This document shows, piece by piece, positions 7,570-17,726 of a stretch of DNA of 64,000 nt (position 1 is its first letter; each line of letters opens with the position of its first letter). The stretch is from NCBI RefSeq assembly GCF_003385495.1, contig NZ_QNUH01000010.1, positions 1-64,000 on the forward strand. Reading direction: 5' to 3'. Both the position numbers and the translations under genes were made by a program. Under the pieces are notes generated by a model. It worked only from the letters and a program-made list of their open reading frames with translations. It did not search any database and was not told where the DNA came from. The stretch comes from Chryseobacterium elymi (GTDB taxonomy: Bacteria > Bacteroidota > Bacteroidia > Flavobacteriales > Weeksellaceae).

Positions 7570-9018
7570 TCATTGTAATTTACCTGCTAACGCTTTAAAT
7601 AGCAATACATTGTTTCTGGTATTTTCATGTTGAAATTTCAAAAGATCAAGCTCGGCTTGCAGCTTGCTCTTCTGAGCATTGATCAGTTCAAAGTAGTTCG
7701 CATAACCCGTAATATACAAGTCGTTAGATACCTCTATTCCCTTATCAAGATAATTGACTTCCTCTTCTTTAAGTTCTAAAACTTTATGAAATATTTGAGT
7801 CTGTTTCAGAATAGACTGCAACTCATTAAAGGCAGTAGTAACACTCTTCTGGTAATTCAGAAATGCAATTTCCTGTCCTATGCCAGCAACTTTAAATTTA
7901 TATTGCAGCTGGCCTTTGTTAAAAACAGGGACTATCAATCCTCCTAAAATCTGTCCAGCCAAAGAGGCTGGTTTGAAAAGTGTTTCGGCAGAAAAGGAAT
8001 TGATTCCTAATCCTGCTCCAATATCAATTTTAGGATAAAAAGCAGCTCTTGCAGCCCTGGCATCGGCATGTGAAGCCTTAAGATAATAGTAGTTTGAAAT
8101 CACATCCGGTCTGGAATGGATTATCTTATCAAGATTGATATTGGAATTCAGAATATTGAAATTCGTAGGCAGAAGAGTATCACCTCTCTGTACATCGCCA
8201 CCATATACCCCTGTTAAGGTTGATATGGCTTGCTTCACGGTGACTATTTCTACTTTAATATGTTCAATTTCTGCCAGCCAGTTATTGTTCTGCGCCTTAA
8301 ACTGCTGTACAGCCAGTTCAGTTACCTTACCAACTTCACGCTGTGCTTTGATAATTTCAAAGGCACGCTTCTGAAGATTGTAATTATCCCGGTAGATTTT
8401 TAACCGCTTGTCTAAAGCAATCAGATCATAATATAAATTGGCGATATCCGTAAAAAGATCGGTCTGAAGAAGCTTCAAACCTTCTGTTGAAGCAAGAAAT
8501 TTGTTCTGAGCTGAAAGTTTCTTATTTTTTAGTTTTCCCCAGGCATCAATTTCCCAGCTGCTTCTGGCGCCCATCCAGTAATTCGGAGTAAAGGAAGTAT
8601 TGATTTTTTGTTCTTCAGTGATATTGGAGGAAAGATTGGTATCATAATTCCCAACCCCTTCCATTGTATATTTCCCATACCGGTCGCCGGAAACCTGAAC
8701 TCCGACTTCCAGAGAGGGTAGTAATTCTGTTTTTGACCGCTTTAAAAAGCTGTTGGCTATTTCTACTCTTTGCTGGGCTATTTTAAAATCGGGATTGGCT
8801 TTTTTTACCTCTTCGAAAAGATATAATAAATGGGGATCCGTAAAATAACCTTTCAGATCTATTCCTGAAAATTCCGATCTGCCGGTAGCAGAATCAGCTG
8901 CAACGGAATCCGGCAATTTATCAACTTCCTTCATAGAAGCTACTTTAGGAACAGCACAGGATGTCATGAGCAATCCTGTGATACTCCAAAATATAAGTTT
9001 TAATTGAATTCGTTTCAT
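7570..9018 (-). CDS. TolC/OprM-type outer-membrane efflux lipoprotein
   Basis: This 482-residue outer-membrane channel of a tripartite pump has an N-terminal signal with lipobox LMTSC (acylated Cys about residue 21). It is built of two TolC repeats with long coiled-coil helices; typical segments are SFLKRSKTELLPSLEVGVQV and ARAARAAFYPKIDIGAGLGI. It closes the operon adaptor, RND pump, outer-membrane factor, overlapping the pump gene by 4 bases. Together they should expel drugs or other toxic small molecules from the inner membrane to the outside. Confidence 0.93.
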   Translation of the reverse strand: MKRIQLKLIFWSITGLLMTSCAVPKVASMKEVDKLPDSVAADSATGRSEFSGIDLKGYFTDPHLLYLFEEVKKANPDFKIAQQRVEIANSFLKRSKTELLPSLEVGVQVSGDRYGKYTMEGVGNYDTNLSSNITEEQKINTSFTPNYWMGARSSWEIDAWGKLKNKKLSAQNKFLASTEGLKLLQTDLFTDIANLYYDLIALDKRLKIYRDNYNLQKRAFEIIKAQREVGKVTELAVQQFKAQNNNWLAEIEHIKVEIVTVKQAISTLTGVYGGDVQRGDTLLPTNFNILNSNINLDKIIHSRPDVISNYYYLKASHADARAARAAFYPKIDIGAGLGINSFSAETLFKPASLAGQILGGLIVPVFNKGQLQYKFKVAGIGQEIAFLNYQKSVTTAFNELQSILKQTQIFHKVLELKEEEVNYLDKGIEVSNDLYITGYANYFELINAQKSKLQAELDLLKFQHENTRNNVLLFKALAGKLQ

Positions 9019-12000
9019 GCTTTTTTTCTGTTTTCAAGGGTTGCAAAGAAAATGTAAAGGCCAGGAATGATGATAAGACCGAAGACTGTACCGATTAACA
9101 TCCCTCCTGCTGCTGCAGTTCCAATAGAACGGTTCCCGACAGCTCCGGCACCCGATGCTACACATAATGGAATCAATCCTGCGATAAAAGCGAAAGAGGT
9201 CATCAGAATGGGACGAAGACGCTGTCTTGCTCCTTCTATAGCAGCTGAAATAATGCTGTTTCCCTCCTTGTAACTTGCAATGGCAAACTCCACAATTAAG
9301 ATCGCATTTTTGGCAAGCAGCCCTATCAGCATTACCAATGCCACCTGAGCATAAATATTGTTGTCAAGACCACAAACCAGCAGAGCGATATAAGAACCGA
9401 AAATTCCCGTTGGTAAACTTAACAGCACCGGCATAGGAAGCAGAAAACTCTCATATTGTGCTGCCAGTAAAAGGTAGACGAAAATCAGGCAGACCAGGAA
9501 AATATAAACCGTTTGATTTCCTGATAAGATCTCTTCACGGGTCATACCCGACCATTCAATATCGAAGCCTTTAGGAAGAGTTTCTTTTGCTATTTTATCT
9601 ACTGCAGCAATAGCGTCACCTGAACTAAAGCCCTCAGCGGCCTCTCCATTGATCATTGCAGACATATACATATTATACCGCGTAAGCACCTCGGGTCCAT
9701 ATACTCTTTCAATTGTTATAAAGGTTGAAAAAGGTACCATTTCACCTTTGTCATTTTTTAAAAATAGGTTCAATATACTCTCCGGAGTATCGCGGAATTC
9801 AGGCCCTGCCTGAACCATAACTTTATACATCTGCCTGAACCGGATGAAATTGGTAGCATAATAGGATCCCAGCAAAGTTTGTAAAGTGGACATTGCATTA
9901 TCCGCTGAAATTCCTTTCTTCGCCGCCATATCATAATCGATATTCACCATATACTGCGGAAAAGTAGCATCAAAGCTGGTAAAGCTGTTCTTAAGCTCAG
10001 GAGCATCATTCAGTTTCTTAACAAAATCCTTGGTTACTTGATCCATATTTTCAATACTTCCGCCGGTTCTGTCCAAGAGGCGAAGTTCAAAGCCGCTGGT
10101 ATTCCCAAATCCCGGAACTGTTGGGGGCGCAAAAGCTTCAATTTCCGCATCGGCAATCCCATTCGTTTTCTCATTTAATTCTTTAATAAAGTCATCCACA
10201 GATACACTTCTTTCTTTCCAGTCTTTAAGATTAATCATCGCCATTCCATATGATGACCCCGCAATTTCAGTGACCACATTATATCCTGCAAGAGTTGTTA
10301 CATTTTCTACTCCATCCATCTTTTTAGCGATACTGGTAATTTCATCAAGTACCTTTTCGGTTCTTTCTACCGTCGCTCCCTGGGGAGTGGTAACACTGAT
10401 ATACGCCATCCCTTGATCTTCCATAGGAATGAATCCCGATGCCAGAAATTTTGATGTCAGTCCCGTTAGTAGTATGAATAAAGTCAGGAGTCCGAAAGTC
10501 ACTGTCGTCCGGGTGGCAAATTTTGACAGGACTTTTACATAACCGTTGGTAACTCTGTCAAGAATGGTATTAAATACACTGAAAAAACGATCCAGTAAAC
10601 CTTTCTTACGATGATCATCATGAGGCTTCAATATGAGTGCACATAAAGCTGGAGTAAGGGTTAATGCATTAATACCGGAAATCACGATACTGATTGCCAA
10701 AGTAAGCGAAAACTGCCGGTAAAATACTCCTACAGGGCCATCCAGGAATGCTACAGGAATAAAAACCGCCGACATGACCAAGGTTATAGCTACTACTGCA
10801 CCCGATATTTCTTTAGCTGCCATTATCGTGGCTTCAAAAGGCATATGTCCTTCTTCCATTTTGACATGAACAGCTTCAACGACAACAATGGCATTATCTA
10901 CAACAATACCAATAGACAGAACCAGCGCAAATAAAGTCAACAGATTAAGTGAAAAACCCAGCATATCCATAAAAGCAAATGTACCCACCAAAGCCACCGG
11001 AATAGCGAGCACCGGAATAAGCGTAGAACGCCAGTCCTGAAGGAAAAGAAAAACAACTATCGCCACCAGAATAAAGGCTTCGATAAGGGTCTTTAAAACA
11101 GCATGGATAGAAGCATCCAGAAACCTTGAAACATCATACGCAAGGTTATAATCCATCCCCGGTGGGAACGAGCCTTCTTTCAGTTCCGCCATTTTATTTT
11201 TGACATTCTGGATAACCTCAGAGGCATTAGATCCCGGTCTTTGTTTCATCATGATTGATGCTGACGGCCTTCCATCGGTTTTCGAAACCATTCCATAAGT
11301 CATCGCTCCAAATTCAACTTTTGCGATATCTTTCAGTTTTAATATCGTTCCTTCTTCATCCGCCCTAACGGGAATTTCTTCATATTGCTGAGGCTCAAAA
11401 AACTTTCCTCTGTATTTTACAACATACTGAATCTGGCCTGCCTTTTTACCGGAGGATTCTCCTACCTTTCCCGGAGCTGCCGAAATATTCTGTTTCTGCA
11501 GGGAACTGATTACTTCTTCCGTGGAAATATTATACGCCGCCATTTTCTGGGGATCAAGCCAGACCCTCATGGAATATTCCTTCTGCCCCATAATCTCTGC
11601 TCTCCCCACTCCATCCAGGCGCTTGAGTTCCTGAAGAATATTAATATCTGTAAAGTTGTAAATAAACTGCTCATCCTGGCTAGGATCGCTGCTGGTAATA
11701 TTGAGGTACATCAGCATACTGTTTACCTCCTTTTCAGTAGTCACCCCGGCCCGGATTACTTCCTCAGGAAGTTCATCAAGAATTGTAGTTACCCGGTTCT
11801 GTACATTCACTGCAGCCAAATCCGGATCAGTACCCACTTCAAAAAAGACCTGTATAACTGTCAGTCCATCATTTGAAGTAACGGTTGACATATAGGTCAT
11901 TCCCGGTACACCATTAATAGCACGCTCCAGGGGTAGAGCAACCGCATCTGCTGAAACTTCGGCGTTAGCCCCTGTATATTTTGCTGTAACGGTTACTGAA

Positions 12001-12128
12001 GGTGGAACGATGTCAGGAAACTGGGTGATAGGCATCTTAGTCAGCGCCATAATTCCTATCAAAACAAAGACAATGGAAATCACCAACGAAAGTACTTTTC
12101 GCTTTATAAATATCTCTACCATAATCAA
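9015..12128 (-). CDS. RND-family (HAE1) multidrug efflux permease
   Basis: This 1037-residue inner-membrane proton antiporter pump is of normal length for AcrB/MexB homologues. It begins VEIFIKRKVLSLVISIVFVL, followed by MPITQFPDIVPPSVTV. The proton-relay segment LVLSIGIVVDNAIVVVEAV carries the paired aspartate region of TM4, and GFIPMEDQGMAYISVTTPQG opens the second porter half. Twelve membrane helices fall in two sets with two large periplasmic loops. It is 11 bases downstream of the adaptor gene. No dedicated regulator is adjacent. Confidence 0.96.
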   Translation of the reverse strand: MIMVEIFIKRKVLSLVISIVFVLIGIMALTKMPITQFPDIVPPSVTVTAKYTGANAEVSADAVALPLERAINGVPGMTYMSTVTSNDGLTVIQVFFEVGTDPDLAAVNVQNRVTTILDELPEEVIRAGVTTEKEVNSMLMYLNITSSDPSQDEQFIYNFTDINILQELKRLDGVGRAEIMGQKEYSMRVWLDPQKMAAYNISTEEVISSLQKQNISAAPGKVGESSGKKAGQIQYVVKYRGKFFEPQQYEEIPVRADEEGTILKLKDIAKVEFGAMTYGMVSKTDGRPSASIMMKQRPGSNASEVIQNVKNKMAELKEGSFPPGMDYNLAYDVSRFLDASIHAVLKTLIEAFILVAIVVFLFLQDWRSTLIPVLAIPVALVGTFAFMDMLGFSLNLLTLFALVLSIGIVVDNAIVVVEAVHVKMEEGHMPFEATIMAAKEISGAVVAITLVMSAVFIPVAFLDGPVGVFYRQFSLTLAISIVISGINALTLTPALCALILKPHDDHRKKGLLDRFFSVFNTILDRVTNGYVKVLSKFATRTTVTFGLLTLFILLTGLTSKFLASGFIPMEDQGMAYISVTTPQGATVERTEKVLDEITSIAKKMDGVENVTTLAGYNVVTEIAGSSYGMAMINLKDWKERSVSVDDFIKELNEKTNGIADAEIEAFAPPTVPGFGNTSGFELRLLDRTGGSIENMDQVTKDFVKKLNDAPELKNSFTSFDATFPQYMVNIDYDMAAKKGISADNAMSTLQTLLGSYYATNFIRFRQMYKVMVQAGPEFRDTPESILNLFLKNDKGEMVPFSTFITIERVYGPEVLTRYNMYMSAMINGEAAEGFSSGDAIAAVDKIAKETLPKGFDIEWSGMTREEILSGNQTVYIFLVCLIFVYLLLAAQYESFLLPMPVLLSLPTGIFGSYIALLVCGLDNNIYAQVALVMLIGLLAKNAILIVEFAIASYKEGNSIISAAIEGARQRLRPILMTSFAFIAGLIPLCVASGAGAVGNRSIGTAAAGGMLIGTVFGLIIIPGLYIFFATLENRKKA

Positions 12129-12139
12129 CTATTTAAGAA

Positions 12140-13228
12140 TTATAATCTGTCTTTAATTTTGATCATATCACCGTCTTTAAGAGACTGCGCTCCCTCATAA
12201 ATAATCAGATCTCCCTTTTTGATACCACTTTCAACCAGATATGAATTCTTTATGGCCGGACCGACTTTAATATTGGTCATCTTTACCTTATTATTCTTAT
12301 CCACCAAAAATATGTAGGTTTTATCCTGAATTGAAAAGGTTGATTTTTGTGGAATGAGAAGTGCATTATTCTGAACATCCGAAATGGTCAGCTTACCGGA
12401 AGTCCCATGTTTGATTATATGTTGTGGGTTTGGAAAAAGCACCTTATATCTGATGGATCCGGTAGCACGGTCAATCTCGCTTTCAGCAGATTTTAAGGTA
12501 CCGTTAAACTGATAGTTTGTTCCGTTAGGAAGGGTAAGCTCAATCTTCTGATGCTTTCCTAATTTATCGCTTGCTAAAAGCTCAAAGTATTTATTTTCAG
12601 GAATAGAGAAGTAAGCATATACCTCATCCAGTTGCGAGAGTGTCGTCAGAAGTGTTCCGTTATTGACCAAACTTCCGCTTTTATGGGGAATGACATCGAT
12701 CACACCGTCGAATGGTGCTGTAATCAATGTAAAATTAATCTGCTGAACAACCGCTTTTTTTTCAGCCTCGGCAAAAGAACATTTTGCCCGGGCCGATGCC
12801 AGCCTGGCTTTAGCAAGCTCAAACTCGTTAGCAGCAACAAACTTTTTGGCATATAAACTTTCAATCTGTCTGAGTTCAACCTCAGCGATCCGAAGGTCAG
12901 CTTTTGTCTGTTTAAACCTGGCCTCAGCCTTCAACAGATCCATCTGCAACTCAGCATCATTGATCTTGAAGAGCGACTGCCCTTTTTTTACAAACTGTCC
13001 TTCATTCACATAAATATGTTGAATGATGCCGTCAATTCTGGAGCGGATTTCAACATTTCTTTTGGCCTGTATATCGGTAACAAACTGATTGCTGATCAGT
13101 GTATCTTTTTGTTTTACCTCAAGAACGGGGACTTCCTTAGTGTTTTTATTTTTATTGGGATTGTTTTTACCACATGATAATGCGCATAATAATGCACTTA
13201 CGCATAATATGAAACTTTTTATATTCAT
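12140..13228 (-). CDS. RND efflux periplasmic adaptor lipoprotein
   Basis: This 362-residue membrane-fusion protein has lipobox ALSCG. The order is: barrel-sandwich strand (IDGIIQHIYVNEGQFVKKGQ, a lipoyl-like half-motif), alpha-helical hairpin (about 100-165, FKQTKADLRIAEVELRQIES), second lipoyl half (ITAPFDGVIDVIPHKSGSLV), beta-barrel and membrane-proximal domain. It bridges the RND pump and the outer-membrane channel encoded after it. It is the first clear gene of the three-gene operon. Confidence 0.94.
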   Translation of the reverse strand: MNIKSFILCVSALLCALSCGKNNPNKNKNTKEVPVLEVKQKDTLISNQFVTDIQAKRNVEIRSRIDGIIQHIYVNEGQFVKKGQSLFKINDAELQMDLLKAEARFKQTKADLRIAEVELRQIESLYAKKFVAANEFELAKARLASARAKCSFAEAEKKAVVQQINFTLITAPFDGVIDVIPHKSGSLVNNGTLLTTLSQLDEVYAYFSIPENKYFELLASDKLGKHQKIELTLPNGTNYQFNGTLKSAESEIDRATGSIRYKVLFPNPQHIIKHGTSGKLTISDVQNNALLIPQKSTFSIQDKTYIFLVDKNNKVKMTNIKVGPAIKNSYLVESGIKKGDLIIYEGAQSLKDGDMIKIKDRL

Positions 13229-13281
13229 TATAGAATTTTATAACTGAAACTTTACGAAAAAAAATAGGAGGAAGTATCAGT

Positions 13282-13617
13282 TTAAAACAACTGCAGTAAA
13301 TGAAGATAGGATTTTACGGCGCAAAATATGTCTCCAGAAGAAATAGGTGGACCCTTGCGAACAACTTTAATAAGGACTTCAGGACAATTCTCCGACTTGC
13401 CTGGAATATCAAAATAATTTAGATATTTAGAAAAGCTTTTATTCTCAACTTCAACTGCCTTTACATTGTTATACTTCTTGATAGAGCGATTCGCGCCGCT
13501 GGGTACAGGATATTTAAAAGCAGCGATATTGACCGATGTTTTGCCAGCCCTATCTGAGTTGAAAACAAAAAAGAGTGTAAAAATATAAAAACAAAAAGAC
13601 GTTCTAAATAATAACAT
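13282..13617 (-). CDS. Hypothetical secreted protein upstream of the efflux operon
   Basis: A 111-residue frame begins MLLFRTSFCFYIFTLFFVF, a plausible secretion signal, followed by a polar domain with two cysteines. I do not recognise the family. It lies 53 bases before the adaptor gene on the same strand, so it could lead the efflux transcript. Low complexity is absent and codon use resembles its neighbours, but conservation cannot be judged here. Confidence 0.45.
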   Translation of the reverse strand: MLLFRTSFCFYIFTLFFVFNSDRAGKTSVNIAAFKYPVPSGANRSIKKYNNVKAVEVENKSFSKYLNYFDIPGKSENCPEVLIKVVRKGPPISSGDIFCAVKSYLHLLQLF

Positions 13618-13849
13618 TCAGCCGTAATATTGAAAATTCAGGGGATTAAAAATAGTATATTAACAAATGTAAGTCATTTTACTTTAATTTTTTTTTAATT
13701 TATGTTAAAAATTTACAAAATAAAAGTTAATTGATATTGTACAATCTTTTTCATCATTTGTCAGAATCAGATTAATTAAAATGATTGTAGCTAAAGAATT
13801 AAGTTCGTTTTCGGTTTTCAGTACTTTTGTAAGACAACAAATTATATTT

Positions 13850-14944
13850 ATGGAGCTATTTTTAATCTTCTCTATTCTCATCACACTCGCAGCATTCTTT
13901 TCTTATCTTAATATAAAATTTTTATAACTTCCTTCCGGAATCAGTCTGATGATGATGGGGTATTAGCGGCGGCTGGTGTGATTGTTACCGGATATTTTTC
14001 TTCAGGTTTCACAGAAATGATCCGTGAGAAGCTGGCTTTAATTGATTTTTCAGAATTTCTATTGGGTATTCTTTTAAGTTTTTTGTTATTCGCCGGTTCT
14101 CTGCACATCTCTATTCCGGAATTAAAAAAATCTGCAAAAAGCATCATTAGTTTTGCCACCATCGGGACATTAATATCTACATTGGTAGTGGGATACAGTT
14201 TGTTTTATCTTCTCTCAGCTTTTCATCAAAACATTCTCCTTATATACTGCCTGCTGTTTGGGGCTCTGATCTCACCCACTGATCCTATTGCTGTAATGGG
14301 GATCCTGAAAAAAACGAATTTATCCAAAAATATAGAAACCAATATTGTTGGAGAATCTCTTTTTAATGACGGTATCGGAGTTGTGATCTTCGTTACTATT
14401 TTAAAAATAGCCACACTAGGACTGCAAAACTTTGGACCTGCCGACATCGGAATGCTTTTTATTCATGAAGCCATCGGCGGTATTATTATCGGTCTTATTA
14501 TTGGTTTTATAGGTTATAAACTTATGAAATCCATAGATCATTTTCAAACCGAGATTTTAATTTCATTAGCAATGGTTATGGGGGCTACAGCCTTTGTCAT
14601 TCCATCCATGTTTCAGGACCTTTAGCCATGGTAGTTGCAGGGTTAATGACAGGTAATAGAGGAAAAGAACTGGTAATGAGCGATATTACCCGCGATTACC
14701 TGGGCAAATTCTGGGAAGTAACTGACGAGGTATTAAATGCCATTTTATTTATGCTGATTGGGCTTGAAATCGTTATCGTTTCGTTTGACATGAGTTATCT
14801 GGCTATTGGTATTATTACTGCAATTATTATTCTAATCGCCCGCTTTGTGTCCTTATATATTCCTGCAGTTCTATTCAGATTTAAAAAGGCTTTTGGGACA
14901 AAATCCCTATTTATTATGACATGGGGAGGATTGAGAGGAGGAAT
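13850..14944 (+). pseudogene. CPA1-type Na+/H+ antiporter, multiply frameshifted and truncated
   Basis: The start MELFLIFSILITLAAFFSYL hits a stop near 13925. The frame then changes and runs through GLISPTDPIAV-like (FGALISPTDPIAVMGILKKT) and VGESLFNDGIGVVIF motifs of the cation/proton antiporter family. A further frameshift at about 14625 carries translation into VVAGLMTGNRGKE and on to MTWGGLRGGI. There the antiporter sequence stops abruptly and is replaced by chloride-channel sequence. It would have exchanged Na+ for H+ at the inner membrane, but no intact protein can be made. Confidence 0.85.
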
Positions 14945-15439
14945 CTCCTATCTTATTGCCAAATGGTTTTCATCCATATCACCTGAACTCAAGTCAATGG
15001 CCGACCAAGGGGATAAACACGATAGGAATATTCTTTTTTGCGCTTCACAGCGAGGATTTTATAGATTATAACTCTCAAACAATTAACGAAAATATTTCCA
15101 TTACAGAAAGAAATGTTCGAACTTTTCAAAAAGAGCAATAAGAATGTTTTTGCGGTAATCGATGATAAAAGAATATTAAGGGGCATGTTCTCAATAGATG
15201 ATATCCGCCCTTACCTGTTCGGAGACCATGACATCCCTAAAAATATTACTCAGATTATGAAAGCCCCGGCAGCGATTATTCACAAAGGGGATAAACCCTT
15301 GGAAATCCTTCAGATCTTTGATGATACAGGAATCTGGAATTTGCCTGTGGTGGGTGAAGGAAACAGATTTATTGGATTTATTTCCAAGTCATCCATTTTA
15401 ATGGGATATCGCCAATTGTTAAAAGAGTACTCAGAATAG
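14945..15439 (+). pseudogene. C-terminal remnant of a ClC chloride channel with CBS pair
   Basis: Directly after the antiporter GGLRGGI block the reading changes to SYLIAKWFSSISPELKSMAD, the last helix and linker of ClC channels. It continues, through two frame changes, into EDFIDYNSQTINENISITE and then the CBS pair (15113-15439: ELFKKSNKNVFAVIDD, SIDDIRPYLFG, FDDTGIWNLPVV, GFISKSSILMGYRQLL). The CBS part alone is an open frame of 108 residues starting ATG, but without the channel it is unlikely to be functional. Confidence 0.8.
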
Positions 15440-15520
15440 CATTTATAAGAAAATTTTTCACTAAATTAGTAAAACAACAACTTTTTCATAATCAATTCAA
15501 TAATTTAAGCTAATAGCCAC

Positions 15521-15552
15521 TAAAAAGACTTAGATAATTCTAAGTCTTTTTA
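15521..15552. terminator. Perfect bidirectional terminator
   Basis: TAAAAAGACTTA and TAAGTCTTTTTA pair perfectly around GATAATTC. The A/T tracts allow it to work in both directions, closing the channel remnant (+) and the DUF389 gene (-). Confidence 0.9.
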
Positions 15553-16842
15553 GCGCCGTATTACTTTAGTATTCCTATCTGCCAATTTTTGAGACATCCA
15601 CTGTTTAAGTTTCAGCTCATCATTCTTGTCCTCTTTTTCTGAACTGTACATCACAATGGTTGCCAAACGTGCACTGTCTGTATTCGGGAAATCAGTAATC
15701 TTTCCTATAGAAACATTCTGAAATTTTGGAAAAAGTATGGCCATCTCTTTAACCACTCCGGAATCCTTGACCGAATACTTATCCAGCTCGTTTCTTAAGT
15801 TATTGATAATGATGTCTTTTTCTGAAAGGATATTATCTTTTTTGCCAATTTCATTGAGAATCTCCGATTTAAGGTCGGTGGCATCCTGCTTGATAACAAG
15901 CTGAGCATTCACTAAACCGAATTCCTTTAGTTCTTCATTGAGCTTCTTCAGCTCATCAGCAGTAAATTTTTTGGATAGAAAAGCAAGCTCTATTATTTTT
16001 GGTGATGAATGATAACTTATTTTCTTATAGATGATGGTATACCCTTCCTTAACAAACTCCTTATCTATAAACTGATCGGTATTCTGTTTAAACTTTTTCT
16101 CATTCAATAAGTTGTAAGCCAGATAAAAGCTGGGAACAATCATAATAACAATCAACGCTGTAATACCATATTTAATCTGCTTTTCATACTTTTCACCAAC
16201 CATTTTGACAGGCTGATACCTAAGATACTTTGTAATTAAAAAAGTAGCAATACAAATGAAAAAACAATTGATCGTATACAGGTAAAAGGCTCCGATAAAA
16301 TACACCCAGTTACCAATGGCTAAGCCATATCCGGCCGTACATAAAGGAGGCATTAAAGCGGTTGCAATGGCCACACCCGGAATCGGATTACCTTTCTTAA
16401 CCCTTGTAATGGCAATCACTCCTACCAATCCGCCAAAAAATGCAATAAGAACATCATAAATGTTAGGTGCTGTACGTGCCAGAAGTTCAGATTGCGTTTC
16501 TTTAAAAGGACTTAAGAAGAAATAAATGAAAGAAACCAATAAACTGACTATAGTGGCTATAAGAAGATTTTTGATGGATCGTTTGAGCAGTTGAAAATTA
16601 TAAGTACCCAAAGCAAAACCTGCCCCCAGGATCGGACCCATTAACGGAGAAATTAGCATGGCTCCAATGATGACTGCCGTTGAATTGACATTAAGGCCTA
16701 TAGAGGCGATCACAATAGCACAAGCCAGAATCCAGAGATTTGAACCCCGGAAGGAAATATTTTCAGTAACGTTTTCCAGCACCTTTTCCTTTTCTTCCTC
16801 TCCGTAGTGCAGACTAATAAATTTATATAGTTTTCCAAGCAT
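15550..16842 (-). CDS. DUF389-family membrane protein
   Basis: This 430-residue protein has about six hydrophobic segments in residues 35-235. The family signatures are VNSTAVIIGAMLISPLMGPI and NPIPGVAIATALMPPLCTAG. A C-terminal cytosolic region of about 190 residues carries coiled-coil-like stretches (DELKKLNEELKEF; IIINNLRNELDKY). The function of DUF389 proteins is not established. The neighbours (antiporter and chloride-channel remnants, MscS) suggest an ion or osmotic-stress setting, which is inference. Confidence 0.88.
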   Translation of the reverse strand: MLGKLYKFISLHYGEEEKEKVLENVTENISFRGSNLWILACAIVIASIGLNVNSTAVIIGAMLISPLMGPILGAGFALGTYNFQLLKRSIKNLLIATIVSLLVSFIYFFLSPFKETQSELLARTAPNIYDVLIAFFGGLVGVIAITRVKKGNPIPGVAIATALMPPLCTAGYGLAIGNWVYFIGAFYLYTINCFFICIATFLITKYLRYQPVKMVGEKYEKQIKYGITALIVIMIVPSFYLAYNLLNEKKFKQNTDQFIDKEFVKEGYTIIYKKISYHSSPKIIELAFLSKKFTADELKKLNEELKEFGLVNAQLVIKQDATDLKSEILNEIGKKDNILSEKDIIINNLRNELDKYSVKDSGVVKEMAILFPKFQNVSIGKITDFPNTDSARLATIVMYSSEKEDKNDELKLKQWMSQKLADRNTKVIRR

Positions 16843-16921
16843 TTCTAATAAACTTTAAGTCATAAAAATAATATTTATACCGTAAAGCTACAATACAATA
16901 TTAACACTAAATTTTATGGTC

Positions 16922-17680
16922 TTATCCTTCTTTTAATTCAAAATAAGGACGCAGGATATCTTCAAAATTATATAAACCTTTAGGTTTATCAGCAAGTTCT
17001 CTTGCAGCAAACAAAGCTCCGTTACCAAAAGCCTCTCTGGAAATGGACTCGTGTACCAAGCGTACCGTTTGGTAAGGAAAACCAAAAACAACCTCGTGTT
17101 TGCCTACAATACCGCCTGCTCTGACTGAGTTAATATTTTCCTTTTCCAAATCCAGCTTCTCTGCAATTTTCAAAGCGGTTCCCGACACCCCTTCTTTTGC
17201 TTTGAAATGTTCCTCAATAACTTCAATATCTACATCAGGAACTATATTTTTAAGCAAACCGGAAGCAAACATTAAGTAATTAACTCCTAAGGTAATATTG
17301 GGAGACCAAAAGACAGTTGTTTCTTCAGAAAGCTCTCTGAGAAGTTCTTTTTCGACATCTCCATAATGTGAAATTGCTGAAATTATGGTCACCTTTCTTT
17401 CAGCTGCCATTTTTCCATACACAAAAATACTGTCGGTTGATGAAAAATCTATGATAACATCTACTGGATGCATATCCAACAATTCATCAACTGTAATATT
17501 TTCTAAAGAATAAATTAAGCCCTGATCTTCAGAATTCACCCCCAAAAACTCTGCTGCAGAAAAAATAGTTGGCATAGGGCTGTTCTTCAACACCCATTCC
17601 AAAGAAAAATCTGTATTCTGTAAAATAACATTCGCTACCGCTTTTCCGGCTTTTCCAAATCCAATCAGACCTATTTTCAT
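16922..17680 (-). CDS. dapB: 4-hydroxy-tetrahydrodipicolinate reductase-like protein
   Basis: This 252-residue cytosolic NAD(P)H-dependent reductase of lysine and diaminopimelate synthesis opens MKIGLIGFGKAGKAVA (Rossmann fold). The lid contains IEEHFKAKEGVSGTALKIAE, where typical DapB enzymes have H-H-x3-K-x-DAPSGTA. The tail of the motif is kept, but DAPS reads EGVS and the first histidine is replaced. It may therefore be a divergent reductase rather than the main DapB. It stands alone between DUF389 and MscS genes. Confidence 0.7.
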   Translation of the reverse strand: MKIGLIGFGKAGKAVANVILQNTDFSLEWVLKNSPMPTIFSAAEFLGVNSEDQGLIYSLENITVDELLDMHPVDVIIDFSSTDSIFVYGKMAAERKVTIISAISHYGDVEKELLRELSEETTVFWSPNITLGVNYLMFASGLLKNIVPDVDIEVIEEHFKAKEGVSGTALKIAEKLDLEKENINSVRAGGIVGKHEVVFGFPYQTVRLVHESISREAFGNGALFAARELADKPKGLYNFEDILRPYFELKEG

Positions 17681-17726
17681 ATTTTATATCATTTATTTTT
17701 ATCTTAGTATATTGTTTATGGAAGAA

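Noticed and set aside
11385..11876. 163-residue plus-strand frame within the RND pump gene
   Set aside because: It is antisense to a well-supported conserved gene and matches no family.
15113..15439. Stand-alone CBS-pair protein
   Set aside because: It has an ATG and is open for 108 residues, but it continues a ClC channel remnant upstream through frameshifts, so it is better read as a pseudogene tail.
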